Shown: one piece after another, positions 1 through 8,007 of the stretch | How the letters are laid out: every line of letters begins with the position of its first letter | Position numbering within the stretch: position 1 is the stretch's first letter | Source: Bin22 sp034428635 | GTDB lineage: Bacteria > Chloroflexota > Dehalococcoidia > Lucifugimonadales > UBA3495 | Reading direction: 5' to 3' | NCBI GenBank assembly: GCA_034428635.1 | Contig: DAOUHR010000042.1 | Location: 16,041 to 80,040, forward strand | DNA: 64,000 bases | Position numbers and translations under genes: made by a program | The notes under the pieces: generated by a model | What the model saw: only the letters and a program-made list of their open reading frames with translations | The model's database searches: none | What the model was told of the DNA's origin: nothing

Positions 1-103
1 TCTTCCCCACCCAAAGCACGGGTCAACTCTCAAAATCCCACGTATGTTACACTATCTCCGCCCCCAAAAGCAGGGCGAAATTCAACCACCGGAGTCCTCC
101 ACC

Positions 104-2158
104 ATGGTCCCTCCTGGCGACATTTTCGGTATTGTTCCCGTTTGGATCGGCGTTTACCTGGCACTGATCTCAACCCAGGCATTGGCTGGCTGGCTGGCCT
201 ACAAGCGGGTCATCCACCTGATCCGGCAGGGGCGCAGCGTTGCCCGTTTTGACCAGCCCTGGAAGCGTTTGACGGGCGCCATAAGCATCGTGGTGGGGCA
301 GCGCAAGGTGCTGCAGCGGGTGGGTTCCATTGACGCCCGCAGCCGCAACCTGGACCTGGCCGGCCTGGGCCACGCCTTTGTCTTCTGGGGCTTCCTGTCA
401 TTTTCCCTGAGCTACGTCATATTCATCTTCATCGGCTCCATCTGGCATTCCTTCCCGGAATTGCTGCTGACTACCACCGGCGTCAAGATCTACAGCATCT
501 ATCTCGACCTGTACGCCGTCCTGATCATTGCCATTCTGGCGTGGATGCTGGTACGGCGGTGGGCCGCCAAGCCCTACCGGCTCAGCTTTGACCTGACCCG
601 CAACATCGACGCGGTTATTGTCGTCGGCCTGACGGCGGGACTGATGGTAGCCACCCTGCTGGTCCACTCCTTCTATGTCGCCGCCGGTGGGGAAGGACCC
701 GAGGCGGCGGTTTTGGCCGGTGGCGTGCTGGCAGATGCCTTCACCGGCATGGGCCTGGGCCCTGGGGTTGCCGAAGCGTTGCACGCCATCTTCTGGTGGG
801 TGCACCTGGGCATTATCCTGGGCTTTGGCATTTACGTCCCCACGTCCAAGCACATTCACATGATCGGCGCCCCCCTGAACGCCTACTTCCGTTCGCTGGA
901 GCCCCGGGGAACCATGGCGTCCATCGACCTGGAGAACGTCGAGCGGTTCGGGGCCGGACGGGTTCAGGACTTTACCTGGAAGCAACTGCTGGACGGCTAT
1001 GCCTGCGCGGTGTGCGGCCGCTGCACCGACGCCTGTCCCGCCAACACGACCGGCAAAATCCTGTCCCCCATGCACATCGTCGAAAACCTGAAGGAACACA
1101 TGCTGACCATCGGGCACCAGGGGCCGCGAGACCCGGACCACGTGGAACCCAATCCCATCATTGACCACGCGATACCGGAACAAATGGTGTGGGACTGCGT
1201 TTCCTGCGGCGCGTGCATGGAAGAATGCCCCGTGGTGGTGGAACACATCCCCACCATCATGGACCTGCGCCGCAACCTGGTGCTGGAGGAGTCCCGCATC
1301 CCCGAGACGGGCATGAACGCCCTGCTCAGCATGGAGCAGCGGGGCCACCCCTGGCGGGGCACCCAGTTCTCCCGCACCGACTGGGCCGAGGGCCTGGACG
1401 TGCCGACGCTGGCCGAGAAGCCGGACGCGGAAATCCTGTTCTGGGTGGGCTGCACCGCCGCCCTGGAGCAGCGGAGCCAGGGCACCGCCCGCTCCATGGT
1501 CAAGGTGCTCAAGGCCGCCGGAGTGGACTTTGCCATCCTGGGCGACGAGGAGACCTGCACCGGAGACCCGGCCCGCCGCATGGGCAACGAGTACCTGTAC
1601 CAGATCCTGGCAGCGCAGAACATCGAGGTGCTCAACGGCTACAACGTCAAGAAGATAGTCACCATCTGTCCCCACTGCTTCAACACCATGCGCAACGAGT
1701 ACCCCCAGTTCGGGGGCGAGTACGAGGTGCTGCACTACAGCCAGTTCGTGGACGAACTGATCCAGCAGGGCCGGGTGAAGCCCATCAAGATGATGAACGT
1801 GGACATGGCCTACCACGACTCCTGCTTCCTGGGCCGCCACAACGGCATCTACGACCAGCCCCGCAACATCGCCCGCTCCATCCCCGGCCTGAAGCTGGTG
1901 GAAATGTCTCCCCGCTGCCGCGAACGGGGATTCTGCTGCGGCGCCGGCGGTGGCCACATGTGGATCGAGGAAAGCCAGGGCCAGCGCATCAACCACGTCC
2001 GCACCGACCACTTCCTGGAAACCCAGGCCGACACAGTAGGCGTTTCCTGCCCCTTCTGCCTGCAAATGATGACCGAGGGCATCCAGTCCAAGGGCGAGGA
2101 CCAGACCAAGCAGGCCAAGGACGTGCTGGAGATCCTGGCGGATAGTTTGGGGGATTAG
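104..2158 (+). CDS. Membrane-bound HdrD/GlpC-like iron-sulfur oxidoreductase
   Basis: Likely a membrane electron carrier that moves electrons between a soluble flavoprotein partner and the quinone pool. The N-terminal ~280 residues contain about five hydrophobic helices like a nitrate-reductase gamma/cytochrome b-type anchor. Two ferredoxin-type [4Fe-4S] motifs follow: CAVCGRCTDACP (C301, C304, C307, C311) and CVSCGACMEECP (C365, C368, C371, C375). Two CCG-type domains come next, the second with a clear GFCCGAGGG (C611-C612). I chose ATG 104 because GGAG at 91-94 sits 9 nt upstream; an ATG at 44 in the same frame has no ribosome binding site. The family often serves electron-transfer flavoprotein or acyl-CoA dehydrogenases, but no etfAB is visible here, so the partner is unknown. 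The gene is complete (684 aa). Confidence 0.85.
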   Translation: MVPPGDIFGIVPVWIGVYLALISTQALAGWLAYKRVIHLIRQGRSVARFDQPWKRLTGAISIVVGQRKVLQRVGSIDARSRNLDLAGLGHAFVFWGFLSFSLSYVIFIFIGSIWHSFPELLLTTTGVKIYSIYLDLYAVLIIAILAWMLVRRWAAKPYRLSFDLTRNIDAVIVVGLTAGLMVATLLVHSFYVAAGGEGPEAAVLAGGVLADAFTGMGLGPGVAEALHAIFWWVHLGIILGFGIYVPTSKHIHMIGAPLNAYFRSLEPRGTMASIDLENVERFGAGRVQDFTWKQLLDGYACAVCGRCTDACPANTTGKILSPMHIVENLKEHMLTIGHQGPRDPDHVEPNPIIDHAIPEQMVWDCVSCGACMEECPVVVEHIPTIMDLRRNLVLEESRIPETGMNALLSMEQRGHPWRGTQFSRTDWAEGLDVPTLAEKPDAEILFWVGCTAALEQRSQGTARSMVKVLKAAGVDFAILGDEETCTGDPARRMGNEYLYQILAAQNIEVLNGYNVKKIVTICPHCFNTMRNEYPQFGGEYEVLHYSQFVDELIQQGRVKPIKMMNVDMAYHDSCFLGRHNGIYDQPRNIARSIPGLKLVEMSPRCRERGFCCGAGGGHMWIEESQGQRINHVRTDHFLETQADTVGVSCPFCLQMMTEGIQSKGEDQTKQAKDVLEILADSLGD

Positions 2159-2226
2159 GGGAGCAGGCTGACTTATCGGCCACGGGGATCGGCAGCAACC
2201 AGGACGAAGGGTGGACTACAGGCCGG

Positions 2227-2646
2227 ATGAATCGCAGCGACTTTCAGGCCCTGGCAGAGGTTAGAATAAAGGAAGCGCTGGTGCTGCTGGAAAATCAATG
2301 CTACGAGGGCGCCTACTACCTGGCGGGATACGCGGTAGAGTGTGCCCTGAAGGCATGCATTGCAAAGAACACGAACCAGTACGACTTCCCGCCGGACCGG
2401 AATATTGTGAGTCGAATTTACTCGCATGACCTGGAAGGTTTGTTAAGGGAAACGGGGCTTGAGGCTACTCGCAAGAGCGAAGTGTCCCTCAATTGGCAGC
2501 TCGCTGAAAACTGGCGCTGCGTGATAGCATGGTCGGAAACTGCCAGATATAGACCCATTATTGTGCGGCGGTATGCCGAAGAGTTAGTCTTTGCAATAGC
2601 CGATGAAGAGAACGGAGTATTGGCATGGTTGAAGAAATTCTGGTAA
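2227..2646 (+). CDS. HEPN-domain protein (139 aa)
   Basis: A compact all-alpha protein with the HEPN signature: a helix containing YYLAGYAVECALKACIA (about residues 31-47), then the SHDLEGLLRETGL segment around residue 65. HEPN proteins are RNases or nucleotidyltransferase partners in toxin-antitoxin and defence systems. A canonical catalytic RX4-6H is not obvious, so it may be a non-RNase HEPN. The gene overlaps the next one by 22 nt, implying translational coupling. Base composition is AT-richer than the flanking genes, which suggests acquisition. The partner is not a recognisable MNT nucleotidyltransferase, so the pair is not the standard MNT-HEPN arrangement. Confidence 0.75.
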   Translation: MNRSDFQALAEVRIKEALVLLENQCYEGAYYLAGYAVECALKACIAKNTNQYDFPPDRNIVSRIYSHDLEGLLRETGLEATRKSEVSLNWQLAENWRCVIAWSETARYRPIIVRRYAEELVFAIADEENGVLAWLKKFW

Positions 2647-3029
2647 AACCCTGTCTTTCTGAAAGAGTGATTGAAGCGGGAAGGGAGGTACTTATCGAGC
2701 TGACAGAAAACGGATTTTCTCCGTACTCTGCTGCGTGGGTCTTTTCTTTGGAGCGATCAAGGTGGTTACTGGTACTTGCTTTGGAAAACGAGGACGGATC
2801 AGGAGATAAGGAAGCCTACAGGGTATTCTATGACTTTGCGAAGAATAATCCAGATATAGAATCGAAAGTAGGGTTTTTCGGGATATCCTTCACTAATAAG
2901 AGGGATGTGCTGGCCCAGGCTTTTCGCAAAATTGCTGGAACGTTGGTCAATGGCACAGGCACAAGCTTCGCTGGGCCTGTGAAGAACGGCCCATACGTCG
3001 AAGATTCCTACATCTACCGCTTGCCTTAA
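2625..3029 (+). CDS. Unknown partner of the HEPN protein (134 aa)
   Basis: I do not recognise this protein. It starts inside the HEPN gene (22-nt overlap) with GGAG 8-12 nt upstream of the ATG, so the two are almost certainly co-translated. The sequence looks like a mixed alpha/beta soluble protein with a hydrophobic strand (WLLVLALENE, about residues 46-55) and a conserved-looking C-terminus (GPYVEDSYIYRLP). No membrane segment, signal peptide or nucleotidyltransferase GSxxxxxxxxDxD motif is present. By context it could be an antitoxin or accessory subunit, but this is inference. It is AT-richer than neighbours, like the HEPN gene. Confidence 0.6.
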   Translation: MVEEILVKPCLSERVIEAGREVLIELTENGFSPYSAAWVFSLERSRWLLVLALENEDGSGDKEAYRVFYDFAKNNPDIESKVGFFGISFTNKRDVLAQAFRKIAGTLVNGTGTSFAGPVKNGPYVEDSYIYRLP

Positions 3030-3122
3030 TGTCAGGCCACGTCTTTGATTGGGGTTACTATTTGACCAGGCCACATGCGGGTAACCCGTACCCAGGGTAA
3101 GGAAATTCGTACCCTTCCGGCA

Positions 3123-3692
3123 ATGTTTTGGCTTGACCTGCTGCTGAAGGTCGTCCTGATTGGCTTGCTTGCCTTTGGGGCCTTTTCGGGGCTCCGGCAG
3201 TTCTAGGGCAAGGGGTTTTTCTGGCGGCTGATCACTTATCCTGTAGCCATAATGGTCGTGCCGGCAGCCTGGGCGGCGTGGCGCAGGCAGTCGCCGTACC
3301 CCTTTGTCGCGGACATCCTGATCACGCTACCGTTTCTGATCGACACCGCTGGCAACTCGCTGGACCTTTACGACACTATAGAGTGGTGGGACGACGCCAA
3401 TCACCTGGTCAACTGGGCCCTTCTCGCTGGCGGCGCCGGGGCTTTATTGCAGCGAATCAAGCAGGGTTTTGGGGTTACAATGGCCCTGGTAGTCGGATTT
3501 GGCGCAGCTACTGCCATCCTGTGGGAGATTGCCGAGTACTTTGCCTTTATCCGGGTCTCCCCCGAGCTGGATACGGCCTACGTGGATACCCTGGGCGATC
3601 TGACCCTGGGCCTGGCGGGGTCAGTCCTGGCCGGCATGGCATCCGGGCTGGCGGCGCGCCGTAATACACATATGAATCTGCCTGGGGCCTGA
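3123..3692 (+). pseudogene. DUF2238-like membrane protein interrupted by in-frame TAG
   Basis: The reading frame from ATG 3123 (MFWLDLLLKVVLIG, a good membrane helix) runs 27 codons to a TAG at 3204-3206. It then continues in the same frame through FFWRLITYPVAI into a 146-codon open segment from 3252. The downstream part has several membrane helices and the DUF2238-like pattern of conserved acidic/His residues (WWDDANHLVNW, EIAEYF, AYVDTLGDLTLGLAG). The internal ATG at 3252 has no ribosome binding site and would cut off the first helix. A single nonsense mutation, a sequencing error or amber read-through would all explain this. The family's role is poorly known; it is probably an inner-membrane protein. 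Confidence 0.65.
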
Positions 3693-3731
3693 TCCGGTCC
3701 CGACAAGCCCCCATATCCAAGGTGAAAACCT

Positions 3732-4721
3732 ATGCCCAATTCGAAACCCTTCTCCCTGCTGGCAGTCCCCGACGATGAACCGCCGGCGCTGGCAGGCACA
3801 CCCCTGGAAGCCCGGGCGCGGGCCCTGGCCAACCGCTCTGAGTGGTATACAACCCGTCCGTCTAGCAACCAGGAAACAATCGACCGGATTGCCGAGGCCG
3901 ACGCCATCATCAACATCCGCTCCGCCGTGCCATTCCCTCGCGAGGTGCTGGCAGCCTGTCCCAACCTGAAGTTGCTGTCGGTGTGGGGCACCGGCGTTGA
4001 TCACGTGGACTTGGAAGCGGCCGAGGCACTGGGGATAACCGTCGCCAACACCCCCGGCTACGGCGCTCCTTATGTATCAGAGCACGCCCTGGCGCTGGCC
4101 CTGGCCGTCTCGCGCCAGATTGTCCAGAACGACCGCCGCATCCGCGAGGGTGGTTGGGCCGCCGGCTTCATTGACGAACTTTACGGCAAGACCCTGGGCG
4201 TGGTGGGTACCGGCGCCATCGGGCGGCGCATGGTGCAGCTGGGACAGGGCATCGGGATGAACGTGGTTGCCTGGACCTTCAATCCCACGCCGGAACGAGC
4301 CCGGGAGTACGGAGTGGAGTTTCTGGAACTGGACGAACTGCTGCGCCGCTCTGACGTGGTGTCCCTGCACGTGGCACTGACGCCAAGCAGCGCGGGAATG
4401 ATCGGTCGCGAGCAGCTTGCCCTGATGAAGCCCACCGCCATCCTGGTCAACGTGGCCCGGGGCGCCGTGGTGGACGAAGCGGCCCTGTTGGAAACTTTGC
4501 AGCAGGGGGCCATCGCCGGGGCCGGCCTGGATGTGTTCGAGGTAGAACCCCTGCCCCCGGGGCACCCACTAACCAAGCTGGACAACGTTGTCCTGGCGCC
4601 CCACGCCGGCAGCATGGCCTACAACGGCACCATGCGGGGCCTGGAAATGTCCATTGAAAACCTGGAGCAGTTCGCCGCCGGCTCCCCGGTTAACGTGGTC
4701 GCCCGGGGCACCCGCATCTAG
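3732..4721 (+). CDS. D-isomer-specific 2-hydroxyacid dehydrogenase (PGDH-like)
   Basis: NAD-dependent oxidoreductase of the 3-phosphoglycerate dehydrogenase/glyoxylate reductase family, acting on a D-2-hydroxyacid in the cytoplasm. The Rossmann motif GTGAIG is at G159-G164. The catalytic triad is intact: R243 (NVARGAVVDE), E272 (DVFEVEPLP) and H291 (LAPHAG). At 329 aa it has no C-terminal ACT domain, unlike many SerA enzymes, so the substrate may not be phosphoglycerate. AAGGTGA lies 6 nt before the ATG. The hydrolase gene begins only 19 nt downstream, so the two are probably co-transcribed. The substrate cannot be read from sequence. Confidence 0.85.
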   Translation: MPNSKPFSLLAVPDDEPPALAGTPLEARARALANRSEWYTTRPSSNQETIDRIAEADAIINIRSAVPFPREVLAACPNLKLLSVWGTGVDHVDLEAAEALGITVANTPGYGAPYVSEHALALALAVSRQIVQNDRRIREGGWAAGFIDELYGKTLGVVGTGAIGRRMVQLGQGIGMNVVAWTFNPTPERAREYGVEFLELDELLRRSDVVSLHVALTPSSAGMIGREQLALMKPTAILVNVARGAVVDEAALLETLQQGAIAGAGLDVFEVEPLPPGHPLTKLDNVVLAPHAGSMAYNGTMRGLEMSIENLEQFAAGSPVNVVARGTRI

Positions 4722-4740
4722 CCATGTTCCCCTTACCGCC

Positions 4741-5649
4741 GTGGCCAGGTTTATTGGACTGCTGGTTGTCGCAGCCATTCTCGCCCTGCCCAGTGGCGTC
4801 TACATGAACCTGCTGGAAAGTCTGGAACGCCAGTTCATCTTCTTCCCCATGCCCCAGGTCGAACGCACTCCCGCTCACCTGGGAGTTCCTTTCGACGACA
4901 TCTACTTTGAGTCCGGCGATGGGTACACGCTCAACGGGTGGTTCATACCGGCTCCGGCCGGAAATACGGCCACCGACAAGGGCAACGCCGACATCACCCT
5001 GCTCTGGTTCCACGGCAATGCGGGCAACATTGGGCACCGGGTGGACGACCTGGCCCTGTTTCACCACCTGCTGGGCGTCAACGTCTTCATATTCGACTAC
5101 CGGGGCTATGGCAACAGCCATGGCAAGCCGTCTGAAAGGGGTGTTTACGAGGACTCCCGTGCCGCCCTTGCCTACCTGGCCACCAGGGAGGGCGTGAATC
5201 CCGACCGGATCGTCTACTATGGCCGCTCCCTGGGCGCGGCGGTGGCGGTGGAACTAGCCCTGCACCGCAGACCCTATGGGATGGTCCTTTATTCGCCCTT
5301 CACGTCCCTGGCCGACATGGGGGCGGCGCTGTACACCTTTTCGCCGGTGCGCCTGCTGGCGGGCGACCGCCTGGATTCCCTGGCCCGCATCAAGCGGTAC
5401 GACGGGCCCCTGCTGGTAAACCACGGTGAATCGGACGAAATCATACCCATTGCGCAGGGCCGCGCCCTGTACCAAGCCGCCGCTGGCCCCAAATCCTTCC
5501 ACCAAGTGCCCGGCGCGTACCACAATGACAGGCTTGGGGATGCTGGCCCGGGCCTGTGGTCGGCCTTGCACCAGTTCATCTCATCCCTTCCGGAGGGCGC
5601 TCCCGCCAACGAAGCGGCAGCGCCAAGTGATGGTCAGGCGGCGGAGTGA
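4741..5649 (+). CDS. Membrane-anchored alpha/beta hydrolase (BEM46/ABHD13-like)
   Basis: Serine hydrolase with an N-terminal membrane helix (residues about 2-20) followed by LERQFIFFP, typical of the BEM46/ABHD13 group. The catalytic triad can be read: S163 in GRSLGAA, D232 in GESDEIIP and H261 in GAYHND. The oxyanion-loop region WFHGNAGNIG is also present. The GTG at 4741 is preferred because it keeps the membrane helix and follows the stop of the upstream dehydrogenase; it lacks a strong ribosome binding site, so coupling is likely. ATG 4804 is an alternative that would lose the helix. The physiological substrate is unknown; esters or thioesters are possible. Confidence 0.75.
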   Translation: MARFIGLLVVAAILALPSGVYMNLLESLERQFIFFPMPQVERTPAHLGVPFDDIYFESGDGYTLNGWFIPAPAGNTATDKGNADITLLWFHGNAGNIGHRVDDLALFHHLLGVNVFIFDYRGYGNSHGKPSERGVYEDSRAALAYLATREGVNPDRIVYYGRSLGAAVAVELALHRRPYGMVLYSPFTSLADMGAALYTFSPVRLLAGDRLDSLARIKRYDGPLLVNHGESDEIIPIAQGRALYQAAAGPKSFHQVPGAYHNDRLGDAGPGLWSALHQFISSLPEGAPANEAAAPSDGQAAE

Positions 5650-5704
5650 CCTGAGTCGCCCTGCCAGTTTTAAGTCATGCCGGCCTTAACCGTCCTTTCC
5701 GGCC

Positions 5705-5998
5705 TCACACTCCCGAAATCAGCTCCACCTGGTAGTCTAATACCTCCAAATCGGGCCTGGACTCCTCCACAAAATCGGCCACCTGCGCAAGCATTTCGAT
5801 GGCATGAGAGCCGTCGTTGCTGGCAGCGCAGACAAGCAGGTCCAACCGCTGCCGGAAGTCGTTATCCGCATCCTCTGCCACGGTTACGTTGAACTTGTTC
5901 CTGATGCGCGCGGTAATTGAGCGGGCCACCCGCCTCTTGTCCTTCAGGCTGTGGGAGTCGGGAATATACAGGGTCAGGCGGCAGGCGCCGATATGCAA
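5705..5998 (-). CDS. DUF503 (YlxP-like) protein
   Basis: A 97-residue protein with the DUF503 pattern: HIGACRLTLYIPDSHSLKDKRR at the N-terminus, then ITARIRNKFNVTVAE and an SNDGSHAIEML segment. Family members often sit near infB/rbfA, and their function is unclear (possibly ribosome-associated). I set the start at TTG 5998 because GAGGTGA, a 7-nt match to the anti-SD, lies 5 nt upstream and because the family begins with this residue block. A longer frame reaching 6109 would add 37 unrelated residues. The gene is divergent from rex. Confidence 0.75.
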   Translation of the reverse strand: MHIGACRLTLYIPDSHSLKDKRRVARSITARIRNKFNVTVAEDADNDFRQRLDLLVCAASNDGSHAIEMLAQVADFVEESRPDLEVLDYQVELISGV

Positions 5999-6088
5999 GA
6001 TTTCACCTCGATGCGATTGCTGGCGGTCCTGGCATGGCCGGGACTGTCCTTTCAGGTTACGAGCATAGACCGGCAAAGTACGCCTGTC

Positions 6089-6117
6089 TTGACGCAATAC
6101 CGACGGCATTATAGATT
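6089..6117 (+). promoter_or_regulatory. Promoter for rex
   Basis: TTGACG at 6089-6094 and TAGATT at 6112-6117 are separated by 17 bp, matching the sigma70 layout. The same -10 hexamer occurs in the rnpB promoter of this window. It points toward rex (ATG 6248), leaving a leader of about 120 nt. Confidence 0.6.
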
Positions 6118-6128
6118 GTATGATACAA
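6116..6128. promoter_or_regulatory. Palindrome at the rex promoter, possible operator
   Basis: TTGTATGATACAA is a perfect 6-bp inverted repeat around one base and overlaps the 3' end of the -10 box. Rex operators in other bacteria have the form TTGTGAAN4TTCACAA, so the TTGT...ACAA ends match but the spacing is shorter. Autoregulation by Rex is an inference. Confidence 0.4.
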
Positions 6129-6247
6129 AGGCTAATTTATCACCGTCGGTATAGTCAGGATTCCTGTCAATGACGCATCAGGAGTCTCGGCTGTTGTGGT
6201 TTCGTCGTTAGTTTTCGTAGAATTCGTGAGGCGCAAGGGCCCAGCGC

Positions 6248-6913
6248 ATGGCAACCAACTTTGAGCAGGATATTTCCGGTCGCCCCGAGGTACCCGACGT
6301 TGTAGTTAGTCGGCTGCCCCAGTACGTGCGTACGCTGAGCCAGTTGCTGGCCGAAGGGGTGCAGATTGCCAACTCCCAGCAGCTGGGCGAAAAGCTGCAG
6401 ATAACCCCGGCCCAGATAAGGAAAGACCTCAGCTACTTTGGTCGTTTCGGGAAGCAGGGACGGGGCTACAACGTTGACCATCTGCTGGAGGAGTTGAAGC
6501 AGATCCTGGGCCTTACCGTCACCTGGAACGTGGCGGTGGTCGGCGTGGGCAGGCTGGGAAGGGCCATTCTCAACTACCCGGGATTCAGCCCCGACGGTTT
6601 CCAGTTGGTAGCGGCCCTGGACGACAATCCTGAAGTGGTGGGCCGGGACGTTGGTGGGCTCACGGTCCAACCGGTGGACCAACTGGGCGAGGTGATCGAC
6701 CGGTACAATGTCAGCATCGCCATTGTCGCGGTGCCCATAGCCTACACCCAGAAGGTAGTGGACCGGTTGGTGGATTGCGGTATCAAGGCCATCCTGAACT
6801 ACGCCCCCATCATGCCCCAGGTGCCGGAGGACGTGAGCGTTCGCAGCATTGACCCGCTGCTGTCCCTCCAGTCGATGACCTACTACCTGGCCAACGGGGC
6901 GGCCCAGGAATAG
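6248..6913 (+). CDS. rex: Redox-sensing transcriptional repressor Rex
   Basis: Rex represses respiratory and fermentative genes and is released from DNA when NADH rises. The N-terminal winged helix (residues about 15-85) contains QITPAQIRKDLSYFGRFG, the family's recognition region. The C-terminal Rossmann domain has GVGRLG (G99, G101, G104), and a swapped C-terminal helix ends the protein. Length (221 aa) is typical. Its own promoter and a TTGTAT/ATACAA palindrome lie upstream at 6089-6128. The ATP synthase operon lies beyond the next, convergent gene, but direct control is not shown. Confidence 0.93.
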   Translation: MATNFEQDISGRPEVPDVVVSRLPQYVRTLSQLLAEGVQIANSQQLGEKLQITPAQIRKDLSYFGRFGKQGRGYNVDHLLEELKQILGLTVTWNVAVVGVGRLGRAILNYPGFSPDGFQLVAALDDNPEVVGRDVGGLTVQPVDQLGEVIDRYNVSIAIVAVPIAYTQKVVDRLVDCGIKAILNYAPIMPQVPEDVSVRSIDPLLSLQSMTYYLANGAAQE

Positions 6914-6917
6914 GGAA

Positions 6918-7445
6918 TCATATTGATGGGTGCGTAGGACGATGAGCGTCGATAGCAATTTGTAATGCTCTACGTGCCTTTTTTATCTTCATGATTACGA
7001 CGAACAAGAAAATTAGAGGTATCAAACCTGGTATTAGGAGCGGTATATAAGATGTTTCCATCTCCTCCAATATCTCTGTTAGATCGACAAGATGGACAGG
7101 TGAATAGCATTGCCCACCTACACAATCCGTTGAATCAACCACAACCCACCAGTCGGTGGACTGCGCACATATAGTCCCTGTCTTTAACGGCCTCGGTTGA
7201 TCGCATTTGGACGCTTCTACTTCCTCTATCACGCTTGTACTTAAGACTTCTCTCTCTGAGAATTGGTTTTCCCAACGCAGGTCTTGGATAATCCACTGGA
7301 GGGAACCAAAGAGGGTTAACAGCCCCAAAATCAGAGGAATCGCCAACATCCAGATTGTATTTCTGAGCTCCGTAAATGCCTCAAGAACATTGCTGGTAGA
7401 GGAATTTTCCATAGATTCTCTCAAATGATTGTCCAAAGTAGACAT
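6918..7445 (-). CDS. Small two-helix membrane protein, unknown
   Basis: I do not recognise this 175-aa protein. It has one hydrophobic segment at about residues 31-51 (IWMLAIPLILGLLTLFGSLQ) and another at about 133-152 (IPLLIPGLIPLIFLFVVI). Between them is a roughly 80-residue region with four cysteines that probably lies outside the membrane. A basic cytoplasmic tail (KIKKARR) follows. It is convergent with rex, with only 4 nt between stops. Composition is clearly AT-richer than rex and the ATP synthase genes, suggesting recent acquisition. Confidence 0.6.
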   Translation of the reverse strand: MSTLDNHLRESMENSSTSNVLEAFTELRNTIWMLAIPLILGLLTLFGSLQWIIQDLRWENQFSEREVLSTSVIEEVEASKCDQPRPLKTGTICAQSTDWWVVVDSTDCVGGQCYSPVHLVDLTEILEEMETSYIPLLIPGLIPLIFLFVVIMKIKKARRALQIAIDAHRPTHPSI

Positions 7446-7464
7446 GAGAAATCTTCAAACAGTA

Positions 7465-7492
7465 AAGGCGCTGCGTCTACGCCCAGCGCCTT
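7465..7492 (-). terminator. Terminator of the ATP synthase operon
   Basis: A 9-bp stem (AAGGCGCTG at 7465-7473 with CAGCGCCTT at 7484-7492) lies 40 nt beyond the atpC stop. In the minus direction it is followed by TTTACTGTTTG, a moderate U-tract. Confidence 0.6.
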
Positions 7493-7531
7493 ACTTTCAT
7501 TCCGGATGAAAGGAAATTGTGACCGTCACGC

Positions 7532-7975
7532 TTATGTAGGTTGACCCACGGTGGACCGCATATCTCCCCGGGGACGTCGGCGGCGCACCACGTTCAGCCG
7601 GACCTGGGCCCTCCGGAAGGAGTGCAGGGCCTCCGCCAGTTCGGCCTCGGAACCCTGGTTACGGATTCGTTCCTGGGCCCGTTCCATGGCCGCCTGGGCC
7701 CGTTCCTCGCTGATCTCCTCGGTGTATTCGCAGGTCTCGGCCAGGATGGTTACCTTGTTGGCGATTACCTCCATGAACCCGCCGGACACTGCCAGGTAGG
7801 AAGGTTCGCCCTCTTTGCGGACCAGGATTTCCCCGGGCTGCAGGGCGGTCATCAGGGGCGCGTGGTGGGGCAGAATTCCTAGCTGCCCTTCCACGCCGGG
7901 CGCCACGACGATGTCCACGTCGTCGGCATACACCTCACGCTCGGCGGTGATGATTTCCAGTCGCATGGGGGCCAT
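7532..7975 (-). CDS. atpC: ATP synthase F1 epsilon subunit
   Basis: The epsilon subunit is part of the central stalk of F1 and can inhibit ATP hydrolysis. The N-terminal beta-sandwich starts MRLEIITAEREVYADDVDIVVAPGVEG and includes GQLGILPHHAPLMTAL. The C-terminal helical hairpin (about residues 88-130) is rich in Ala/Glu/Arg. A short basic tail (RRRRPRGDMR) extends past the usual end; total length is 147 aa. AAGGAG lies 9 nt upstream of the ATG. It is the last gene of the operon, 32 nt after atpD, and is followed by a terminator hairpin. Confidence 0.93.
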   Translation of the reverse strand: MAPMRLEIITAEREVYADDVDIVVAPGVEGQLGILPHHAPLMTALQPGEILVRKEGEPSYLAVSGGFMEVIANKVTILAETCEYTEEISEERAQAAMERAQERIRNQGSEAELAEALHSFRRAQVRLNVVRRRRPRGDMRSTVGQPT

Positions 7976-8007
7976 TATCTTTCGCTCCTTACTTTTGGCG
8001 CCGGGAC

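Noticed and set aside
398..2065. A 555-codon open frame antisense to the iron-sulfur oxidoreductase
   Set aside because: The plus strand encodes a protein with correct FeS and CCG motifs; the antisense frame is Val/Ala/His/Gly-rich without family features, as expected in GC-rich DNA.
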